Of a stretch of 64,000 nt of DNA, positions 1 to 8,393 are shown piece by piece; position 1 is the stretch's first letter, and the number at the start of each line of letters is the position of its first letter. A program made the translations under genes and the position numbers. The DNA comes from Lapillicoccus jejuensis (GTDB lineage Bacteria > Actinomycetota > Actinomycetes > Actinomycetales > Dermatophilaceae), in the NCBI RefSeq assembly GCF_006715055.1, contig NZ_VFMN01000001.1:1674001-1738000 (forward strand), given 5' to 3'. The notes under the pieces are model-generated. The model searched no databases. It was not told the DNA's origin and saw only the letters and a program-made list of their open reading frames with translations.

Positions 1-420
1 GAGCCGTGCCGCCCCCTCCGGTCCGGTGACCGGCTCGAGCCGGACCCCGTCGGGCGGCCGCACGTCGAGGTCGAGGTCGGAGATCTCGGCGACCATGAGG
101 GCCTCCTCCTGCTCCGGGGCGAGTCCGGCGGCGACCAGCCGCCGAGGCAGGTCGGTGGGGGCGTCGTACGAGTGCAGCTTCCACTCCCAGTCGGTGCCGG
201 CGAAGCGCTCGACCTGCGCGGCGACGACGGCGTCGACCCGGGCCGGCGCGAGGCCGTCGAGGTCGGACCACAGGACCGCCTGCCACGCCTCGGTGTCGCC
301 CGGGTCCGCCGCGACGACCCGCACCACCGGGCCGTCGACCTCGAGCCGCCCGCGGGGGCCGGGGTCGGCGCGGCGGCGCAGATGCTCGTCGTACGCCGCG
401 CGCACCTCGACCGGGTCCAT
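1..420 (-). CDS. GNAT-family N-acetyltransferase, N-terminal part (runs off window start)
   Basis: Reading the minus strand from the ATG at 418-420 gives an open frame to the window edge, about 140 residues, with no stop. It begins MDPVEVRAAYDEHLRRR and contains GTDWEWKLHSYDAPTDL and a following EEALMVAEI stretch, which I recognise from a family of actinobacterial GNAT acetyltransferases in which this N-terminal half precedes the acetyl-CoA-binding GNAT fold. The acetyl-CoA (R/Q-x-x-G-x-G/A) motif itself lies outside the window, so activity and substrate cannot be judged. No Shine-Dalgarno is obvious. It is divergent from the alpha/beta hydrolase, with 93 bp between the starts. Confidence 0.75.
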   Translation of the reverse strand, partial: MDPVEVRAAYDEHLRRRADPGPRGRLEVDGPVVRVVAADPGDTEAWQAVLWSDLDGLAPARVDAVVAAQVERFAGTDWEWKLHSYDAPTDLPRRLVAAGLAPEQEEALMVAEISDLDLDVRPPDGVRLEPVTGPEGAARL

Positions 421-501
421 ACGCCCACCCGACCAGAGCCGCGCCCCCCGCACAAGCACGGTCGCGCCACGACCCCGCGGTCCGGCCCGGGGAGGCGGGC
501 T

Positions 502-507
502 TACGGT
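502..507 (+). promoter_or_regulatory. Candidate -10 (TACGGT) for a leaderless start at 514
   Basis: TACGGT matches the actinobacterial TANNNT -10 pattern and ends 6 nt before the ATG of the alpha/beta hydrolase, so the transcript would begin at or near the start codon. No good -35 is visible. Inference only. Confidence 0.35.
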
Positions 508-513
508 GGGGGC

Positions 514-1383
514 ATGGCCGCCTCGACCCTCACCGCCGGGCCCGGTCTGGTGTCCGTCCCCGGCGGCGACCTCGCCTTCGAGGTGCACGCCGGGGAGACC
601 GCGCCGGTCCTCGCCGTCCACGGCGTCAGCAGCACCCGCCGGCTCTGGTCGTGGGTGCACGCCGCCGCCCCCGAGCTGACCCTCGTCGCCCCCGACCTGC
701 GCGGCCGCGGCGACAGCGTCGACGTGGCCGGACCCTTCGGCCTGCGGCGGCACGCCGACGACCTCGTCCGGCTGCTCGACCACCTCGGCCTCGCGCAGGT
801 CGTCGTCGCGGGGATGTCGATGGGCGCGTTCGTCGCCGTCCACCTCGCCGACCGGCACCCCGACCGGGTCTCGAGCCTCGTCCTCGTCGACGGCGGGTTC
901 CCGATGCCGGTGCCGCCGGGCCTGACCCGGGAGAACGTCGCCACCGCCTTCGCCGACCGCACGAGCCGGCTCGAGCACCCGTGGCCGTCGGTGTCGTCGT
1001 ACGTCGAGCACGTCGTCGCGACGACGACCCCGCTGCTCGACCCGGCCGACCCGGTCCTGCAGCACTGCCTCGCCCACGACCTCGACGCCGACGGGCGGGT
1101 CCGGCTCAGCGCCGAGGCGCTCGTCGAGGACGCGCGCTCGGTCTTCTTCGGCGACACCCCGTGGGACGCGCTGGTCCACCCGGTCCGCTTCCTGCACGCG
1201 CAGTGGAGCGTCGGGCGCGACACCCCGCCCGCGTACGACGCCGCCGCCGTGCGCCGCTACTCGGCCGTCTGCACCCGCGTCGTCCCGCTGCCCGGCGCCG
1301 ACCACGCCGCCACCGTCATGTCCGCCCGCGGCGGTCTGGAGACCGCCGACCTCATCCGCGAGGCCCTCGAGGAGACCGCATGA
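514..1383 (+). CDS. Alpha/beta-fold hydrolase
   Basis: A 289-residue serine hydrolase of the alpha/beta fold. The oxyanion HG sits at residues 36-37, the nucleophile elbow GMSMG at 100-104 (Ser102), and the catalytic histidine is probably H264 in GADHAATVM. There is no signal peptide, so it is cytoplasmic. The substrate cannot be told from sequence; esters, lactones or similar are typical. The ATG at 514 is preferred because the conserved fold starts right after it and upstream codons are low-complexity. Its stop overlaps the start of the FAD oxidase by 4 nt (ATGA), so the two are translationally coupled and probably act on related metabolites, for instance a lactone or ester whose 2-hydroxyacid product is then oxidised (inference). 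Confidence 0.85.
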   Translation: MAASTLTAGPGLVSVPGGDLAFEVHAGETAPVLAVHGVSSTRRLWSWVHAAAPELTLVAPDLRGRGDSVDVAGPFGLRRHADDLVRLLDHLGLAQVVVAGMSMGAFVAVHLADRHPDRVSSLVLVDGGFPMPVPPGLTRENVATAFADRTSRLEHPWPSVSSYVEHVVATTTPLLDPADPVLQHCLAHDLDADGRVRLSAEALVEDARSVFFGDTPWDALVHPVRFLHAQWSVGRDTPPAYDAAAVRRYSAVCTRVVPLPGADHAATVMSARGGLETADLIREALEETA

Positions 1384-2774
1384 GCGAGCAGCTGCTGGAG
1401 GCCCTGGGCCGCGAGATCCCGACCGACCGGCTCGTCACCGACGTCGACGTCGTCGCCAGCCTGTCGGCCGACGACGCCGAGTGGGCGCCGGTCGGCAAGG
1501 CCGCCGTCGCCCTGCGCGCCCGCACCGAGCAGGAGGTGGCCGACGCCGTCCGGATCTGCGCTGACCTGCGGGTGCCGGTCGTGCCGCGCGGCGCCGGGAC
1601 GGGCCTGTCCGGCGGGGCGAACGCGGTCGACGGCTGCCTCGTCCTCGACCTGTCGCGGATGACCGCGGTCAAGGAGGTCGACGCCGACAACCTCGTCGCC
1701 GTCGTCGAGCCGGGGATCGTCAACGACGACCTCAAGGCGATCCTGCGCGAGCAGGGGCTGTGGTACCCGCCGGACCCGGCCAGCGCGCCGTGGTCGACGA
1801 TCGGCGGCAACGTCGCCACCAACGCCGGCGGCCTGTGCTGCGTGAAGTACGGCGTCACCCGCGACTACGTCCTCGGGATGCGCGCCGTGATGGGTGGCCC
1901 GGCGGGCTACGGCAACGTCGTCCGGCTGGGGCGTCGTACGGCCAAGGGGGTCGCGGGCTACGACCTCACCGCGCTCATGGTCGGCTCCGAGGGCACCCTC
2001 GGGGTCGTCACCGAGGTGACGCTGCGGCTGCGACCGGCCCCGCGCGGGGTCCCGCGCACGATCGTCGGGGCGTTCACCTCGCTCGTCGACGCCGGACGCG
2101 CGGTGGCCGAGGTGACCCGCCGCGGCCTGACGCCGTCGGCGCTGGAGCTGCTCGACCACGACACCCTGGTCGCGGTCGAGGACTGGAAGCACCTCGGGCT
2201 CGAGGCCGACGCCGAGGCGCTGCTCCTGGCCCGGGTCGACACCCCGGGGGTCGCCGGGGACGACGAGGCCCAGGGCGTCGTCGACGCGTTCGAGACCGCC
2301 GACCCGGTCTTCGCGGTCGTCTCGACCGACGACCAGGAGGCCGAGACGCTGTTCGCCGCGCGCCGCCTGGCCTACCCGGCGCTCGAGCGGCTCGGCCCGG
2401 TCCTCACCGAGGACGTGTGCGTCCCGCGCTCGTCGCTGCCGACCATGCTCGCCACCCTCGGCGAGATCGGCGACCGGCACGGGGTGAAGATCGGGACCAT
2501 CGCGCACGCCGGCGACGGCAACCTGCACCCGCTGCTCATCACGCCCGTCGGGGACGACGCCGCCCGGGCGGCGGCGCAGGAGGCGTTCGAGGAGATCATC
2601 GACGCCGCGCTGCGGCTGGGCGGCACCGTCACCGGCGAGCACGGCGTCGGCCTGTTGAAGATGGACGGGCTGCGTCGCGAGCTCGACCCGCTCTCGCTGG
2701 CCGTGCAGCATGGCATCAAGTCGGCCCTCGACCCGCTGAACATCTTCAACCCCGGCAAGGTCCTCACCGCCTGA
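1380..2774 (+). CDS. FAD-linked oxidase, GlcD / D-lactate dehydrogenase family
   Basis: A 464-residue flavoprotein of the VAO/PCMH fold. The N-terminal FAD-binding domain has PRGAGTGLSGG (about residues 69-79) and TIGGNVATNAGG. The C-terminal FAD-oxidase domain carries IAHAGDGNLHPLL, TGEHGVGLLK and the family ending NIFNPGKVL. Relatives (glycolate oxidase GlcD, D-lactate and D-2-hydroxyglutarate dehydrogenases) oxidise 2-hydroxyacids and pass electrons to quinone or partner proteins. No GlcE or GlcF partner gene is next to it, so a single-subunit enzyme is likelier than glycolate oxidase proper. The ATG at 1380 overlaps the upstream stop, and residues before it are low-complexity. The 3' end is followed by an inverted repeat. 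Confidence 0.9.
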   Translation: MSEQLLEALGREIPTDRLVTDVDVVASLSADDAEWAPVGKAAVALRARTEQEVADAVRICADLRVPVVPRGAGTGLSGGANAVDGCLVLDLSRMTAVKEVDADNLVAVVEPGIVNDDLKAILREQGLWYPPDPASAPWSTIGGNVATNAGGLCCVKYGVTRDYVLGMRAVMGGPAGYGNVVRLGRRTAKGVAGYDLTALMVGSEGTLGVVTEVTLRLRPAPRGVPRTIVGAFTSLVDAGRAVAEVTRRGLTPSALELLDHDTLVAVEDWKHLGLEADAEALLLARVDTPGVAGDDEAQGVVDAFETADPVFAVVSTDDQEAETLFAARRLAYPALERLGPVLTEDVCVPRSSLPTMLATLGEIGDRHGVKIGTIAHAGDGNLHPLLITPVGDDAARAAAQEAFEEIIDAALRLGGTVTGEHGVGLLKMDGLRRELDPLSLAVQHGIKSALDPLNIFNPGKVLTA

Positions 2775-2784
2775 GCCCCCGCAG

Positions 2785-2826
2785 CGTCCGCACCGACGGG
2801 GCACCGGTGCCGCCGCCGTGCGGACG
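2785..2826. repeat. Inverted repeat at a convergent 3' end, copy 1 of a 27-nt repeat shared with 59754-59780
   Basis: Arms 2785-2793 and 2818-2826 pair perfectly (9 bp), and the centre holds the palindrome GGCACCGGTGCC at 2800-2811. Positions 2785-2811 are identical to 59754-59780 except for one base. It lies between the convergent FAD oxidase and hemerythrin genes, so a bidirectional terminator is the simplest role. Confidence 0.6.
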
Positions 2827-2861
2827 TGCCGTACGGCGCCCCGGGTCCGGGTTCCGGGGCC

Positions 2862-3383
2862 TCAGGAGCCCTGGTGCTCCTCGATCCACTCCTCGGGGTC
2901 CTTGTCCACCGGCTCGATCCCGCGCGCGGCGGTCATCGCCTCGAAGCGCAGGAACTTCACGGCCAGGTCGTGGCGCAGCGCGAGGTCCGCGTGCAGCCGG
3001 AAGTCGGTGAGGTCCTGGCGCTCCTCCTCGGCCATGTGGTCGGAGTTCTCGACGTTGGCGTCGGTCACCGCCTCCCACCACCCGTCGCTGCCGACCTGCG
3101 CGTCGCCGACCCGGCGGACCGCGTCGCGGATCTTGTTGTGGTCCTTGACGGCGTCCTCGGTCTCCTCCTCGACGTCGTCCGCGTCACCGCCGCCCTCGCC
3201 GCGGTGCAGCAGCTCGGGGTAGAAGTAGCGCTCCTCGCCCTCGGCGTGCGTCTCGAGGAGGATCGCCAGCCGGGTCCACAGCGCCGACAGACCCTCGGTG
3301 TCGTCGCGCGGCCACTCCTCGAGCATCGCGAACATGCGCCGCTGCTCCATGTGCTGGTGGAGGATGACCTCGGTGATGTCCAT
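2862..3383 (-). CDS. Hemerythrin (HHE) domain protein
   Basis: A 173-residue soluble helical protein of the hemerythrin HHE type. Iron-ligand-like histidines and carboxylates occur in order: ILHQHMEQRRMF near the N-terminus, THAEGEERYFYPEL, KDHNKIRDAV, and NSDHMAEEERQDL. The family binds a non-haem di-iron centre and is used for O2/NO sensing, iron storage or oxidative-stress protection. The ATG at 3383 is chosen because the HHE fold begins immediately (MDITEVILHQH); upstream residues are spurious. It is divergent from a MarR gene across 160 bp, so that regulator may control it. A second hemerythrin domain, fused to a flavin-type oxidoreductase, lies at 18729-20255. Confidence 0.9.
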   Translation of the reverse strand: MDITEVILHQHMEQRRMFAMLEEWPRDDTEGLSALWTRLAILLETHAEGEERYFYPELLHRGEGGGDADDVEEETEDAVKDHNKIRDAVRRVGDAQVGSDGWWEAVTDANVENSDHMAEEERQDLTDFRLHADLALRHDLAVKFLRFEAMTAARGIEPVDKDPEEWIEEHQGS

Positions 3384-3458
3384 GGCGCCGACGTACCCCG
3401 GCGACGCGGCGACGAACCGGTCCCGGCGGACCGCCTGCGGCGCCTCCGGGGACGCGCC

Positions 3459-3475
3459 CTCGCTCGCGAGACGAG
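3459..3475. promoter_or_regulatory. Candidate MarR operator, partial dyad around CTCGCGAG
   Basis: The palindrome CTCGCGAG (3463-3470) is flanked by CTCG and CGAG, giving a 17-bp imperfect dyad in the intergenic region shared by the hemerythrin and marR genes. MarR-family proteins bind 15-20-bp palindromes between divergent genes. TACAGT at 3491-3496 is a possible -10 for marR. Location fits; binding is inference. Confidence 0.3.
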
Positions 3476-3543
3476 TAATGCGTGCCGGGTTACAGTGTCC
3501 CCCGATGACGGCCCGCAGGGGGTGGTCGCCGGGTGAGGACACG

Positions 3544-4083
3544 ATGAGCAGCACGCACCAGCACGAGAACCCGACCCGCACGGCCGCCGTCCCGGGGGGC
3601 ACCGACCTCAGCGAGGACCCGGACCTGGCCGACGCCGTCCGCAGCCTGCGCTCGGTCATCCTCGCCGGGGAGCACTACCGCCTCGCGGTGGCCACGCACC
3701 TCGGGGTCTCCGTCAACGAGAGCCAGGCCATCAGCTACCTCTTCACCGAGGGCTCGCTCGGTCAGACGGAGCTCGCCCAGCGGATGAACCTCACGACGAG
3801 CACGGTCACCGGGCTGCTCGACCGGCTGGAGCGTCGCGGGCTGACCCAGCGGGTGGCCGACCCCTACGACCGCCGGCGCAGCACGGTGCAGCTCTCGGAG
3901 CGGGGGAGCGCCGAGCTGGCCGACATCCGCAGCTGGATGGCGCACGGCTTCGACTCCTTCGACCCGGAGCGGCTGCCCGAGCTCGCCGACGCCCTGCGCG
4001 CGATCGCCGAGAGCCTGCGCGGGTTCACCGAGGTCGTGGCGAGCGCCGACTCGCCGTACGAGCCCCCGCGCCGGCGCCTCTGA
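3544..4083 (+). CDS. MarR-family transcriptional regulator
   Basis: A 179-residue winged-helix regulator. The recognition helix region reads GQTELAQRMNLTTSTVTGLLDRL and the wing is DRRRSTVQLSERG, both typical of MarR. The ATG at 3544 has a GAGG Shine-Dalgarno 7-8 nt upstream; an in-frame ATG at 3505 would add 13 residues with a poorer site. MarR proteins dimerise and release DNA on binding a phenolic or oxidised ligand or after cysteine oxidation; no cysteine is present in this protein, so a small-molecule ligand is likelier. It is divergent from the hemerythrin gene and convergent with the VWA operon, 23 bp apart. Confidence 0.88.
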   Translation: MSSTHQHENPTRTAAVPGGTDLSEDPDLADAVRSLRSVILAGEHYRLAVATHLGVSVNESQAISYLFTEGSLGQTELAQRMNLTTSTVTGLLDRLERRGLTQRVADPYDRRRSTVQLSERGSAELADIRSWMAHGFDSFDPERLPELADALRAIAESLRGFTEVVASADSPYEPPRRRL

Positions 4084-4106
4084 CCCGCTCCCGTACGACG
4101 CCCGGC

Positions 4107-5258
4107 TCAGCCCAGGGGCCCCTGCCGTCGGGCCAGCCACAGCCCGAGGACGAGCAACGCCGCCCCCGCGGCGGCCACCCCGGCGCTGAGGTCCACCTCC
4201 CGCGTCTGCACCTGGACGTGCCGGGGCAGGTCGGTGAGGACCCGCGTCAGCTCCTCCGCGTCCGCGGCGGCGAAGTACTCGCCGCCGGTGGTCCGCGCGA
4301 CGTCCTGCAGCGTCGGCTCGTCGACGACGAGGAACGAGCGACCCGCCGGCCCGACGTCCCGGCCCCCGCGGCCACCGAGCTGCCCCCCGGCCCCGCCGCC
4401 CGGGTAGCCGCCGAAGGCCCCGCCGACCCCTGCCTGCCGGGCCGTGCACACGAGCGAGGTCGGGTGGGTGGTGCCGAAGCCGATCGGGTAGACGCGCACG
4501 CCGCGGGCCGCCGCCTGCGCGGCGGCGTCCGCCGGGGTGACCCCGCGGGTGTTGGCCCCGTCGGTGAGCAGGACGACGATCTCCGGCGCGGTGGCCGCGC
4601 GGCCGCCCGAGGGCGCGCCCGGGGCCGACCCCGGGCCGCGCGACGGCGGGTCGGTCGGGGCGAGGGACGAGCCGTCCGGCGCCGGAGCGGCCTCCCGGTC
4701 GCTGGGGGCCACCGCCGCGTCGAGCTCGCTGATCGCGTCGACCGACGTGAGGATGGCGGCGCCGATGGTCGTCCCCCGGCCCGTGCTCGCGCCGTCCACC
4801 GCCGCGAGCAGGCTGTCCCGGTCGGTCGTCGGCGGCACGACGAGCGAGGCGAAGCCCGAGAAGAGGACGAGCCCGATCTTGGTCCGGTCGTCCTGGCGGC
4901 CGACGAAGGTGCGCACCGCCGCCTGCGCCGCGGCCAGCCGGTTCGGGCTCACGTCGGTCGCGCACATCGACCCCGAGACGTCGAGGGCGAGGATGACCGC
5001 CGAGCTCGAGACGGGGACCTGCGCCTGCACCTGCGGCCGGGCGGCGCCGACGCCGAGCAGGGCGAGCGCGGCGAGCACGGCGGCGACCGGCAGGTGCCGG
5101 CGCCAGCGCCGCGACGGGCCCCCGACCGCCGTCCGCACGAGCGCGACGTCCGACCAGCGCACCGTCCGGCGCCGCCGTCGGCGCAGCTGCCACACGTAGG
5201 CCGCCAGCAGCAGCGGCACCGCCAGCAGGGTGACCAGCATCCACGGCAGCGCGGGCAT
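4107..5258 (-). CDS. VWA-domain membrane protein (BatA/BatB type), last gene of the MoxR operon
   Basis: A 383-residue protein with N-terminal membrane helices at about 5-24 and 54-72, a von Willebrand A domain with a complete metal-site motif DVSGSM (93-98) and LLTDGANT, and a C-terminal membrane helix. This is the Bat layout of BatA-type proteins in MoxR-DUF58-VWA operons, where the VWA domain sits outside the membrane and is thought to work with the MoxR ATPase as a metal-dependent chaperone. Two inserts in the VWA domain are unusual: an Ala/Pro/Ser-rich one near residue 170 and a glycine-rich GGYPGGGAGGQLGGRGG tract near 280. The start overlaps the upstream stop (TGATG). Confidence 0.88.
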   Translation of the reverse strand: MPALPWMLVTLLAVPLLLAAYVWQLRRRRRRTVRWSDVALVRTAVGGPSRRWRRHLPVAAVLAALALLGVGAARPQVQAQVPVSSSAVILALDVSGSMCATDVSPNRLAAAQAAVRTFVGRQDDRTKIGLVLFSGFASLVVPPTTDRDSLLAAVDGASTGRGTTIGAAILTSVDAISELDAAVAPSDREAAPAPDGSSLAPTDPPSRGPGSAPGAPSGGRAATAPEIVVLLTDGANTRGVTPADAAAQAAARGVRVYPIGFGTTHPTSLVCTARQAGVGGAFGGYPGGGAGGQLGGRGGRDVGPAGRSFLVVDEPTLQDVARTTGGEYFAAADAEELTRVLTDLPRHVQVQTREVDLSAGVAAAGAALLVLGLWLARRQGPLG

Positions 5259-6286
5259 CACAGCACCCGCCCCGTGCGCAGCACCGACGTCGTCACGCCC
5301 GCCAGCAGGAGCAGCAGCGCGGCCGCGACGACCCACGACGTCACCTCGTGGGGGGTGCTGCGCGTGGTCCACCGCAGCTCCAGGCCGTCGAACACCGCGT
5401 CGAGCGCGCCGGCGTCGGGGGCGTTGGCGTAGGTCCCGCCGGTGCGCTCGGCGATCCGGCGCAGCTCGTCCTCGTCGAGACGGGTCGCGACCGTGAAGCC
5501 GTCTACCTGCACGGTCGTGCCCCGGGCCGACCCCAGCCCGACGGTGTCGACCTTGACCCCGGCGGTCGAGGCGAGGTCGGCGGCGTCGAGCGGATCGGCG
5601 CCACCGGTGTTCTCGCCGTCGGTGAGCAGCACGACGGCCGTCCCGCCGTAGTAGCCGATGTCGACGCCGTCGAGCGACTCGGCCTGCCGGCCCGCGGCCG
5701 CGCCCGTGCCGCCGGTGCCGCTGGGCGCCCGCGAGGACGGACCGCCGGTGAGCGACCGGCCGGCGATCGCGCCGAGCGCCGCGACGAGCCCGCGCCCGAT
5801 GGCGGTGTCCCCCTGGGCGGTCAGGCGCTCGACGGCGGCCCGGACCGCCGCCCGGTCGGTGGTCGGCTGCTGCGTGACGACGGCGCTCCCGCCGAACGCG
5901 ACGACCCCCACCCGGACGTCGGCCGGCTGGCGGTCGACGAGGGACAGGGCCGCCTTCTTGGCCGCGTCGAGTCGGGTGGGGGCCCCGTCGGCCGCCGCCA
6001 TCGAGGTCGAGACGTCGAGGGCGAGGACGAGGGTGCCCTCGCGGTGCGGCTCGGCCACGGCCGCCACGGGGCGGCTGAGCGCGAGCAGCAGCAGCGTGAG
6101 GGCCGCGAGGACGAGCAGCGGTGCGACCCGGGCCCGGCGCTCGCGGTCCGGGCGCAGCGGGACCAGACCCTGCTCGGCCAGCGCGGCCAGCTGCGCGCGG
6201 CGTCGGGCGCGGGCCCGGCCCTCGGCGACGAGCAGCCCGGGCAGCAGCAGGACGGCGAGCAGCGCCCAGGGCCAGGTGAGGGTCAC
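5258..6286 (-). CDS. VWA-domain membrane protein (BatA type)
   Basis: A 342-residue protein with the same architecture as its downstream neighbour: helices at about 5-21 and 53-72, a VWA domain with the metal site DVSTSM (91-96) and LLTDGENT, and a C-terminal helix near 318-335. The pair probably arose by duplication and may form a heteromeric complex. It starts 4 nt inside the DUF58 gene. In characterised MoxR operons such proteins assemble or activate other proteins rather than carry out a reaction; the client here is not identifiable. Confidence 0.9.
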   Translation of the reverse strand: MTLTWPWALLAVLLLPGLLVAEGRARARRRAQLAALAEQGLVPLRPDRERRARVAPLLVLAALTLLLLALSRPVAAVAEPHREGTLVLALDVSTSMAAADGAPTRLDAAKKAALSLVDRQPADVRVGVVAFGGSAVVTQQPTTDRAAVRAAVERLTAQGDTAIGRGLVAALGAIAGRSLTGGPSSRAPSGTGGTGAAAGRQAESLDGVDIGYYGGTAVVLLTDGENTGGADPLDAADLASTAGVKVDTVGLGSARGTTVQVDGFTVATRLDEDELRRIAERTGGTYANAPDAGALDAVFDGLELRWTTRSTPHEVTSWVVAAALLLLLAGVTTSVLRTGRVL

Positions 6287-7272
6287 GGCCCGCCCCCGGC
6301 CGGGGTCCGGGTGCGGGCGCGCAGCCCGGCGACCCGGACCAGTGCGCCGACGAGGTCCTCGTCGGTGTCGACCGTGTGCAGCAGCACGCCGGCCGACCGG
6401 GCGGTCTCCTCGAGGGTCGCCTGCTCCGCCTCCGCCAGCTCCAGCAGCCGCGCCCGCAGCACCGGGTCGGCGGTGTCGACGACCACCTGCTCGCCGGTCT
6501 CGGCGTCCTCGAGGTGCAGCACGCCGGCGAGCGGCAGCTCGCGCTCACGCGGGTCGCGCACCCGCAGGGCCACGACGTCGTGCCGCCGGGCCAGTCGGGC
6601 GAGCGGTCGCTGCCACCCGTCCCGGGAGGAGAAGTCGCTCACCACGACGACGAGGGCCCGGCGGCGCACGACCGCCGCGGCGGTGCGCAGCAGGGCGCCC
6701 AGGTCGGTGCGCCCCACCGACGCGCCGACGGGGCGCCGTACGGCGTCCTGCCGGCGGTGGGACCCCCGCAGCGCGAGCGCCAGGCGCAGGACCTGCCGCC
6801 GTCCCGCCGCGGGTGGGACGACCTCCTCGACGACGCCCGGCTCGTCGCCGAGCACCATGAGCCCGATCGGGTTGCCGCCGCGCGAGAGCACCTGCGCGAG
6901 CACGAGGGCGAGCTCGGCCGCGACGACGTCCTTGGTGCGGCCGGGCCGCCCGAAGGCCATCGAGGACGAGTGGTCGACGAGCAGCCACGCGGTGACCTCG
7001 CGGTCCTCGAGGTAGCGGCGCACGTACGGCGTGTCGAGCCGCGCCGTGACGTTCCAGTCCAGGTGGCGCAGGTCGTCGCCGGCGACGTACTCGCGCAGGT
7101 CGGCGACGTCGACGCCCCCGCCGCGGAAGAGGGTGCGGTGGTCGCCCTGGAGGAGCCCGTCGAGCCGCCGGACGACCTGCCAGTCCAGGCGACGCAGCAG
7201 CCGTTCGGGGGTCTCGAGCGGTGGCGGCCCCTCCCGGGACGGGTCGGGGCTCACGGCTCGGGACGGCGCCAC
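6283..7272 (-). CDS. DUF58 protein
   Basis: A 329-residue protein with the DUF58 signature LREYVAGDDLRHLDWN (59-74) and a downstream degenerate VWA-like motif DHSSSM (100-105) followed by VVVVSDFSSRDGW. DUF58 proteins are the standard partners of MoxR AAA+ ATPases and lie between MoxR and the VWA genes in most genomes, as here. No membrane helix or signal peptide is seen. The gene overlaps moxR by 22 nt and the VWA gene by 4 nt, so it belongs to one transcript. Confidence 0.9.
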   Translation of the reverse strand: MAPSRAVSPDPSREGPPPLETPERLLRRLDWQVVRRLDGLLQGDHRTLFRGGGVDVADLREYVAGDDLRHLDWNVTARLDTPYVRRYLEDREVTAWLLVDHSSSMAFGRPGRTKDVVAAELALVLAQVLSRGGNPIGLMVLGDEPGVVEEVVPPAAGRRQVLRLALALRGSHRRQDAVRRPVGASVGRTDLGALLRTAAAVVRRRALVVVVSDFSSRDGWQRPLARLARRHDVVALRVRDPRERELPLAGVLHLEDAETGEQVVVDTADPVLRARLLELAEAEQATLEETARSAGVLLHTVDTDEDLVGALVRVAGLRARTRTPAGGGP

Positions 7273-8348
7273 GGCGAGCCCTCGTCGGCGCCGGCGGGTC
7301 CGTGACCGAGGGATCCGTGAGCGAGGGTTCCCGGGACCTCGCGGCGGCGCAGCACCTCGGCGGGCGGCTCGACGGCGGCGAGGATCGGGTCGAGCAGGTC
7401 GTCGGGCGTCAGCTCCTCGGCGAGGGCCTCGTAGCCGAGGACGAGCCGGTGGCGCAGCACGTCCTTGGCCAGCTCGCGCACGTCGTCGGTGACGGCGTGG
7501 TCGCGTCCGCGCAGGTAGGCCAGGGCGCGGGCGGCGAGGACGAGGTTGACCGACGCGCGGGGGCTGGCGCCGTACTGCAGGTAGCGGGCGAGGTCGGGCC
7601 GGCCGACCGCGGCCGGGTCGCGGGTGGCGCCGGCCAGGGCGACGGCGTACTCGATGACCGAGGGGTCGACGTAGACCTCGTCGGCGGCGCGCTGGAAGCC
7701 GAGCAGCTGCTCGGTGGTGAGCACCCGCGCGGTGGGGGTCGGCCGCGCGATCTGCCGCTCGACGACGACGTACTCCTCGGCCGCGGTCGGGTAGCCGACG
7801 AGGACCTTGAGCATGAAGCGGTCGACCTGCGCCTCGGGCAACGGGTAGGTCCCCTCGGACTCGATGGGGTTCTGCGTGGCCATGACGAGGAACGGGTCGG
7901 GCGCGGGGAAGGTCTGCCGGCCGATCGTCACCTGGCGCTCCTGCATGACCTCGAGCAGCGCCGACTGGACCTTGGCCGGGGCGCGGTTGACCTCGTCGGC
8001 GAGGACGAGGTTGGCCAGCACCGGGCCGAGCGAGACCTGGAACTCACCCTCGCGCTGGTTCCAGATCCGGGTGCCGACGAGGTCGGCCGGGACGAGGTCC
8101 GGCGTGAACTGGATCCGCTGGAACTGCCCGCCGAGGGCGTCCGCGAGCGTCTTGACCGCCATCGTCTTGGCCAGGCCGGGGACCCCCTCGACGAGCAGGT
8201 GGCCGCGCGCGAGGAGGGCGACCATCATCCGCTCGAGCAGGTGGTCCTGGCCGACGATGGTCTTCTTCACCTGGTAGAGCGCCTGCTCCAGCGGGTGGGC
8301 GCCCGCGGCGGGCGCGGGGACGTCGTACGGCGGCGTCGGGGGCGTCAT
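7251..8348 (-). CDS. MoxR-type AAA+ ATPase
   Basis: A 365-residue AAA+ ATPase. Walker A is GVPGLAKT (55-62), Walker B LVLADEVNRA, sensor 1 in MATQNPIESEGTYPLPEAQ and an arginine finger in EAQVDRFMLKV, all as in the MoxR family. MoxR proteins act as chaperones coupled to VWA proteins to insert cofactors or activate secreted or membrane complexes. A Shine-Dalgarno AGGAG lies 6 nt before the ATG on the minus strand. The C-terminal tail beyond EVLRRREVPG is longer than usual and unconserved, and overlaps the next gene. It starts 45 nt after the upstream protease gene, so the five genes from 9449 down to 4107 look like one operon. Confidence 0.93.
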   Translation of the reverse strand: MTPPTPPYDVPAPAAGAHPLEQALYQVKKTIVGQDHLLERMMVALLARGHLLVEGVPGLAKTMAVKTLADALGGQFQRIQFTPDLVPADLVGTRIWNQREGEFQVSLGPVLANLVLADEVNRAPAKVQSALLEVMQERQVTIGRQTFPAPDPFLVMATQNPIESEGTYPLPEAQVDRFMLKVLVGYPTAAEEYVVVERQIARPTPTARVLTTEQLLGFQRAADEVYVDPSVIEYAVALAGATRDPAAVGRPDLARYLQYGASPRASVNLVLAARALAYLRGRDHAVTDDVRELAKDVLRHRLVLGYEALAEELTPDDLLDPILAAVEPPAEVLRRREVPGTLAHGSLGHGPAGADEGSPWRRPEP

Positions 8349-8393
8349 ACGGGCTCCTGGGTCGGGCGGGTCGTGCAGGTCGAGTGGGTCGGG

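Noticed and set aside
651-1379. Long in-frame extension of the FAD oxidase upstream of 1380
   Set aside because: The extension is Arg/Pro-rich, out of frame with a clear hydrolase gene, and has no ribosome site; it is a high-GC shadow.
1257-2804. Open frame of more than 500 codons antisense to the FAD oxidase
   Set aside because: Composition follows the complement of real codons and no domain is visible. Similar long antisense frames occur across the window (for example 20342-21832, 34341-35897, 59582-62785) and were all set aside.
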